Assembly: GCA_028583685.1 (NCBI GenBank)
Contig: JAMXIF010000073.1
Coordinates: forward strand, 10,287,093 to 10,351,092
Length of the DNA stretch: 64,000 bases
Reading direction: 5' to 3'
Source of the DNA: Petaurus breviceps papuanus
Taxonomy: Eukaryota; Chordata; Mammalia; Diprotodontia; Petauridae
Made by a program: the position numbers and the translations under genes. The notes under the pieces are model-generated. The model was given only the letters and a program-made list of their open reading frames with translations. It searched no databases and had not been told where the DNA came from. This document shows, one piece after another, positions 59,630-64,000 of this stretch. Position 1 is the stretch's first letter. Each line of letters starts with the position of its first letter.

Positions 59630-59815
59630 AGGCACTGGAGTGGTTTGTCATTTCCTTTTCCAGATCATTTTACAGATGAGGAAAGTGAGGCAAACAGGAT
59701 AAAGTGACTTGCCCAGGGTCACACAGCGAGTAAGTGTCCGAGACCAGATTGTGAATTTAGGTCCCAACTCCAGGCCTGGGCTCTAATCCACTGTGCTACT
59801 TTGCTGCTCCAGTCT
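59630..59815 (-). repeat. MIR, antisense
   Basis: The text gatgaggaaagtgaggcaaa, then gacttgcccagggtcacaca, then ccactgtgctactttgctgc. Well preserved. Confidence 0.85.
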
Positions 59816-60539
59816 TTAAAGTGGGGCTACGATGTGCAGATTTCGGTACATTTAGAATAAAGCCTGTTAAAATCTTTAAAAGGACATGTTTTTCTATTTT
59901 CAAATGTTTATGTTTTCAAGTTAGCTAGTTCAGGAATAGACAAAAAACTGTAGTGATTACAAAAGTTTTACCTTTAAATCTCAACATTTATACAAAGTCT
60001 AAGACAGTTAAAAGTTATGATGAGACTCTTTTGAAGAGTGCAGTGAAAACTTATTTAACACATTTATAAAATGTTCAAAAAAGCCCAAATAATTTGTACA
60101 GAAATACTTTCTTTTCACAAAAGAAGTGAGGTGTTCATCATTTAATAAAAGTTGATTACTGAGCTTATCAAAAAGAATCTTATTAAGAAAGTTGAAGGAA
60201 TCTACTTTTAGCAATTTAACAATGAATTATACTTCTACTTTTTAGTACAAAATTATCCTGACTTATATGATATGAGAGTTTGGTTTTTAATTACTCATTA
60301 ATTTTGTCTCTCTCTTTTAATAATAATAAGGAAGCTGCTAAATTAGGTCACATTGTCAAAGTAAAAAAATTAAATTGCCTTCGTTTCCCTTCATGATAAT
60401 GACGTCCTTAAAATCTCATAAAATCTATGTCCTTTAACAAAACATTAAAAACCCCATTTATCTCTGAACATCTTGTGTTTTAACAATGAGCTCTCTATTT
60501 CTGGTTATTCACCGTTCTTATATTAAAGATAATGTAAGG

Positions 60540-60900
60540 TCCAATGCCATTAACCATATGATCAGTCCGTAGCGGGAATGTTTTCTGTTAGAGAGGAGCT
60601 GTATAAAGCGGGATTCCACAGAGTGCCGCTTCCTTTATTTCATTGCACTCTTCTTATCCCAATAAAAATGCCACTGTGCTTCTATATTAACATAAAAGGA
60701 GCTTTTTTATTGCCTGGAGAAATGGCATATTTATTACTTTTAAAAATTCAAATCTTCTCTCAAATGACTGTACTTTATCCAAAAGTTGGCATTGTAAAAC
60801 TGCTTTTGTACCACTGAACTTTTATTTCAAATGTGAAACTGTCTGAAATGAGATGTCTGAGACGAGGAAAGGGCAGATTTAAAATTAGAGCTAATGTGAC
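60540..60900. other. Repeat-free intronic block, possible conserved element
   Basis: Within an AT-rich intron this ~360-bp block has several CpGs (agtccgtagcggg, aaagcggg, gtgccgc, gagacgagg) and no repeat signature. A plus-strand 79-codon frame (60578-60817) has no splice or domain support. A conserved regulatory element is a guess that alignment could settle. Confidence 0.3.
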
Positions 60901-61392
60901 TCTAATTTCTCAGTAGAGCTTTTAAAATGTCAGTTTAAAAAACAAAATTTTAGCAAATCATTTAAAAGTAAACTCACAGGATTTTTGGAGATTTGTCCAC
61001 TGAGCTATTTTATTCTACAGATCACCAACAGACACTAAAAATAATCTGTATTCAAGAAGTGATTTAATGTAAATAATTCAATAACAATAACCACATTGGT
61101 CCAAATACAGAATATACTGCTCCCATGTTCTCCCTAAAATCTTGTTTGTAGAAACCCTGATTGAAGTATTATTTTTCATTCTATGTGCCCCACCCACCAC
61201 CAATTTATTTTAAACTTTCAAGGAGTTGTCCTTCTCAGGAAATGGCCTAAATCTGGACCAATATGATAATATTTAAGAGTTATAGAAGTGCTTAAGATCC
61301 TTTAATAAACAACCATAATGTAACATTTTTCTTTAAGCAGAATATAAATCTTCTCAAATACATAAAAAAATATTTTATCATGTGAAAATTAC

Positions 61393-61588
61393 CGTTAACA
61401 TTAGAAAGATGAAGGCTGATATTCCTAAAACAAGGATTTCTTTATTTCCTTTGCTCTCCACATGCAGTTTTCGATAATATGGGCCTATAAGATAAGTCTT
61501 TATAACAAGACATATAAGAAAAACAGTAACCAGAGAAACGAGGATTTGACCAACCAGTATCAGTATTCTCAGTATTTCCAGGAAAATG
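61393..61588 (-). CDS. TMCO3: TMCO3, coding exon (first in the window)
   Basis: The 196-nt exon follows a good polypyrimidine acceptor (cttttttgtttccctccag) and ends before donor gtaattt. Its first base completes a codon from an exon beyond the window, then come 65 codons: [18 protein letters not shown], then [15 protein letters not shown], then [18 protein letters not shown], then [14 protein letters not shown]. Two transmembrane helices flank a basic cytosolic loop. I recall human TMCO3 with [19 protein letters not shown] and [11 protein letters not shown] here. This corresponds to roughly residue 448 onward of a ~677-residue protein. It is phase 0 at its 3' end. Confidence 0.95.
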
Positions 61589-63116
61589 CTGGAGGGAAAC
61601 AAAAAAGAAAAAATGTTATTCTACTTTAATTCTACCTTGTTCCTCCCATTTCTACTGACAGCTTCCAATTTTTTTCTTTTAATATGTTATTTCAAATTAA
61701 ATACCAGATTAACATATATACTTTGAAATTCTGAAATGAAATCCACAAAATCATGCAGGAACCTTTGTCCCAAAGTCTTAACTTTACATTTTATATTGTC
61801 ATTTGTATCAGATATAGGATATCAAGTTCATAAACTACACATTGTTAGGACCAAAAGCCTGTGTGTTGAAAAGATTTTCAAATACAAACCCTATTACTTG
61901 TTTGTTTGGTTTTATTAAAGCAATATTTTATATAACAAAATTCGTATTCAAGAAAATAATTAATATACTTTCAAAGAGCTTGTACACATAACAAGGTTTG
62001 ACTTATATCCCAGAGTTACACAATTAAAGGTATCATAGCAACAAAGCAGCTAATTAAACTTCTAAGAGCCTATTCTTTTATCCTCTTTTTCAATCAGAAA
62101 AAGATTTCTTTTATTTTCCAGCGAATTTCACATCATTATTAATCCAAACACATTGAGAATACTGTTTTACTTTGTCTAATCTCCCAAAGGGTATAGGGGT
62201 ATGAAAGTTTCTAAGCAGTTTTTATTACTATCCCAATAACCTAAGAAAGGTAAACTTTACAGTTAGTAATTATAGTTAAAAAGCTTTTGTTATCTTGCAT
62301 ATATTGAGTGAAGGAGCACTTAGCCCCCAGTTCTGGCTATAGAGTTTCATATCATATCAGTAGGTCACCACGGGATATTAGGATAGTGATTTTTGTGCAG
62401 TCAGGCTTAAAGCAGCAGTGCTGGAAATGCAAATAGCTAGAAGCAGTAGTACAGGAGATCAGAGTGCACCTGAGGCAAGGACCATACAACACAGGAAGTA
62501 AGAATGGAACCGAGGATGGATGACAGAGGGAAGTCAATGGGAGGAAAGGAAATGAGCAAATATTAAAAATTCTAATCTATTTACCTGACATCTCCCAGGA
62601 ACTTCTAAATGCTGTTAGCTTCTTACTTACAGCAGAGTTTAAATGTGATTCTGCCTCTAAGTTCATTATACTAGCAAAAGTGATACAGATGTTCAGTTTG
62701 AGTTTCTAACTTCGTCTCTATAGTCATGGTTCTTCTAACTAGTAAAGTTATTTAACCTTCACCTTCAAAACTACATGAACCCCAGTAAACCCTACACTCC
62801 AGGGTGGAAAATCTGGAATTATTTACATCCAAAGATCTATGGTAAAAGCTGGCTATCTGAAACTTAAATGCATTTTACCCCATAAGTTTTAAAATTACAC
62901 TTCAGAGTATTTTTTTAAATTGCCAACTTTATCTGTTTTCTGCTTAAGAAACTTTGGGGAAATATTAATTTTATTCTGTAGGTTTAATCTGATTACATGA
63001 AATCAACAGAAACAATCATTAATTTGTACCATTATATACTTCAGGGTACTGACTTTATTAGTGATAAGTCTGATTATTAAATTGAAGATCTATGGTGAGT
63101 CAAATGCTCAATCTCT

Positions 63117-63260
63117 TTTTTTCTTTTTTTGCTATTTGGAGGGGGGAAGGCAGGGCAATTGAGGTTAAGTGACTTGCCCAAGGTCACACGGCTAGTAAGT
63201 GTTAAGTTACGGATTTGAACACAGGTCCTTCCAACTCCAGAGTTGGTGCTCTGTTCACTG
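63117..63260 (-). mobile_element. tRNA-derived SINE, type 1
   Basis: Antisense: poly(T), ggaggggggaaggcagggca, gacttgcccaaggtcacacg, truncated at its head side. The duplication caaatg(c/t)tcaat(c/t)tct lies at 63101-63116 and 63261-63276. Confidence 0.92.
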
Positions 63261-63464
63261 CAAATGTTCAATTTCTAGAAACAAAAAAAGCATTTAACTC
63301 AGAAGTCAATAAATATAACTACTGAAATCTGAAAAAGGCAGTTTCATTTCAACCTACGAGTGAAAAACTTTAGTTATCCATACTATAAGTCATCAAGCAT
63401 ATTAGATAATTGAAGAGTTAATCTGCTTCTTGGCTGCTCCACTCTTTCAGAACTTGCCCTTAAG

Positions 63465-63605
63465 TTAAGAGTTCCATGCTATAATGGGGAAAGCACAGGA
63501 CTGAAAGTCTAGGAGACCCAGGCTCTATCCACAGCTATGTTACTTGGTGCTTTTGTGGAACTCAGATTTTCAATCTGTAAAATCAGGGGTTGGATTTCTC
63601 ATTCC
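63465..63605 (+). repeat. MIR fragment
   Basis: The text ggggaaagcacaggactgaa, then gagacccaggctctatccac, then ttttcaatctgtaaaatcag. Sense orientation, decayed. Confidence 0.7.
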
Positions 63606-64000
63606 CCTTCATCTCTAAAAGATTAAGATTCATAATTCCTACTCAAACTTCACTTCTGAAATTCCTGTCATGTCTCATGTATTTCTAAAATTCTCTGCTG
63701 TCTCCTCATATGAAATTTATGCAATTTTTTTCCTACAAATTTATTCTGTTTAAAGTCAGACATCTTTAAAATTCATGAATTATTGCATCTCTTTCAAAGT
63801 GTATTGACACTGAAGTTGGATTTTAATGATCTAAATACCTAATACCAGATTGAAATTCTGCACTGGGAGAATCAGAAATACCAGTTCCTACAAGTGGCTG
63901 GTAAAATGCCAGACAACAAAAGCTTTTTTTGGATTTAAGGATTATGAAAAGAAAATTATAACTAGAAGAATATTTGTGTTCCACAAGTCTTAATGGAAGG

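Larger units (their letters stand above)
61589..64000 (-). other. TMCO3: TMCO3 intron continuing past the window
   Basis: I searched the minus strand for the exon expected before SIFLE and saw no coding match or matching donor. The tract holds a SINE and a MIR and is otherwise AT-rich. Upstream exons with the N-terminal coiled coil must lie beyond 64000. Confidence 0.7.

Overview
The window looks like marsupial nuclear DNA. It holds many tRNA-headed SINEs whose 3' part resembles the MIR core, abundant degraded L2 and MIR, and LINE-1 relatives (which argue against a monotreme). It also has a protein-coding gene with ordinary GT-AG introns. There are no bacterial-type genes, CRISPR arrays or rRNA genes. 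Family names are recalled from memory, not from a database search.

Right part (about 36.5-64 kb): the 3' end of one host gene on the minus strand, which I identify as TMCO3, a predicted CPA2-type monovalent cation/proton antiporter with an N-terminal coiled coil. Five coding exons lie at 61393-61588, 52951-53101, 48398-48477, 46354-46503 and 39052-39165. They join in frame, have canonical splice sites, and encode the last ~229 residues (about the C-terminal third). A repeat-free, AT-rich 3' UTR follows, with two candidate poly(A) signals. The upstream exons lie beyond 64000. The introns hold old MIR and L2 fragments, a few SINEs, and one nearly complete half-L1 (HAL1-like) element. I recognised no LTR inside the gene.

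Left part (1-36 kb): intergenic, gene-free, and layered with transposable elements. It contains several HAL1-like copies with an L1-type ORF1 but no ORF2, pieces of ordinary L1 with ORF2, two hAT-type DNA transposon remnants, about a dozen SINEs of two types, long L2 antisense stretches, and eight solitary retrovirus-type LTRs. Six of those LTRs have perfect 5-bp target duplications. From 10.9 to 21.8 kb the insertions are nested several deep, so their relative order can be read directly.

The least expected observations are: an LTR (22666-23418) containing a 172-bp L2 segment matching, at the same length and about 93% identity, an L2 segment 752 bp outside it; a SINE pair that appears to have inserted as one unit; an LTR copy with an uninterrupted 107-codon reading frame; and the repeated ORF1-without-ORF2 organisation. 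I found no convincing evidence of a wholly new system.
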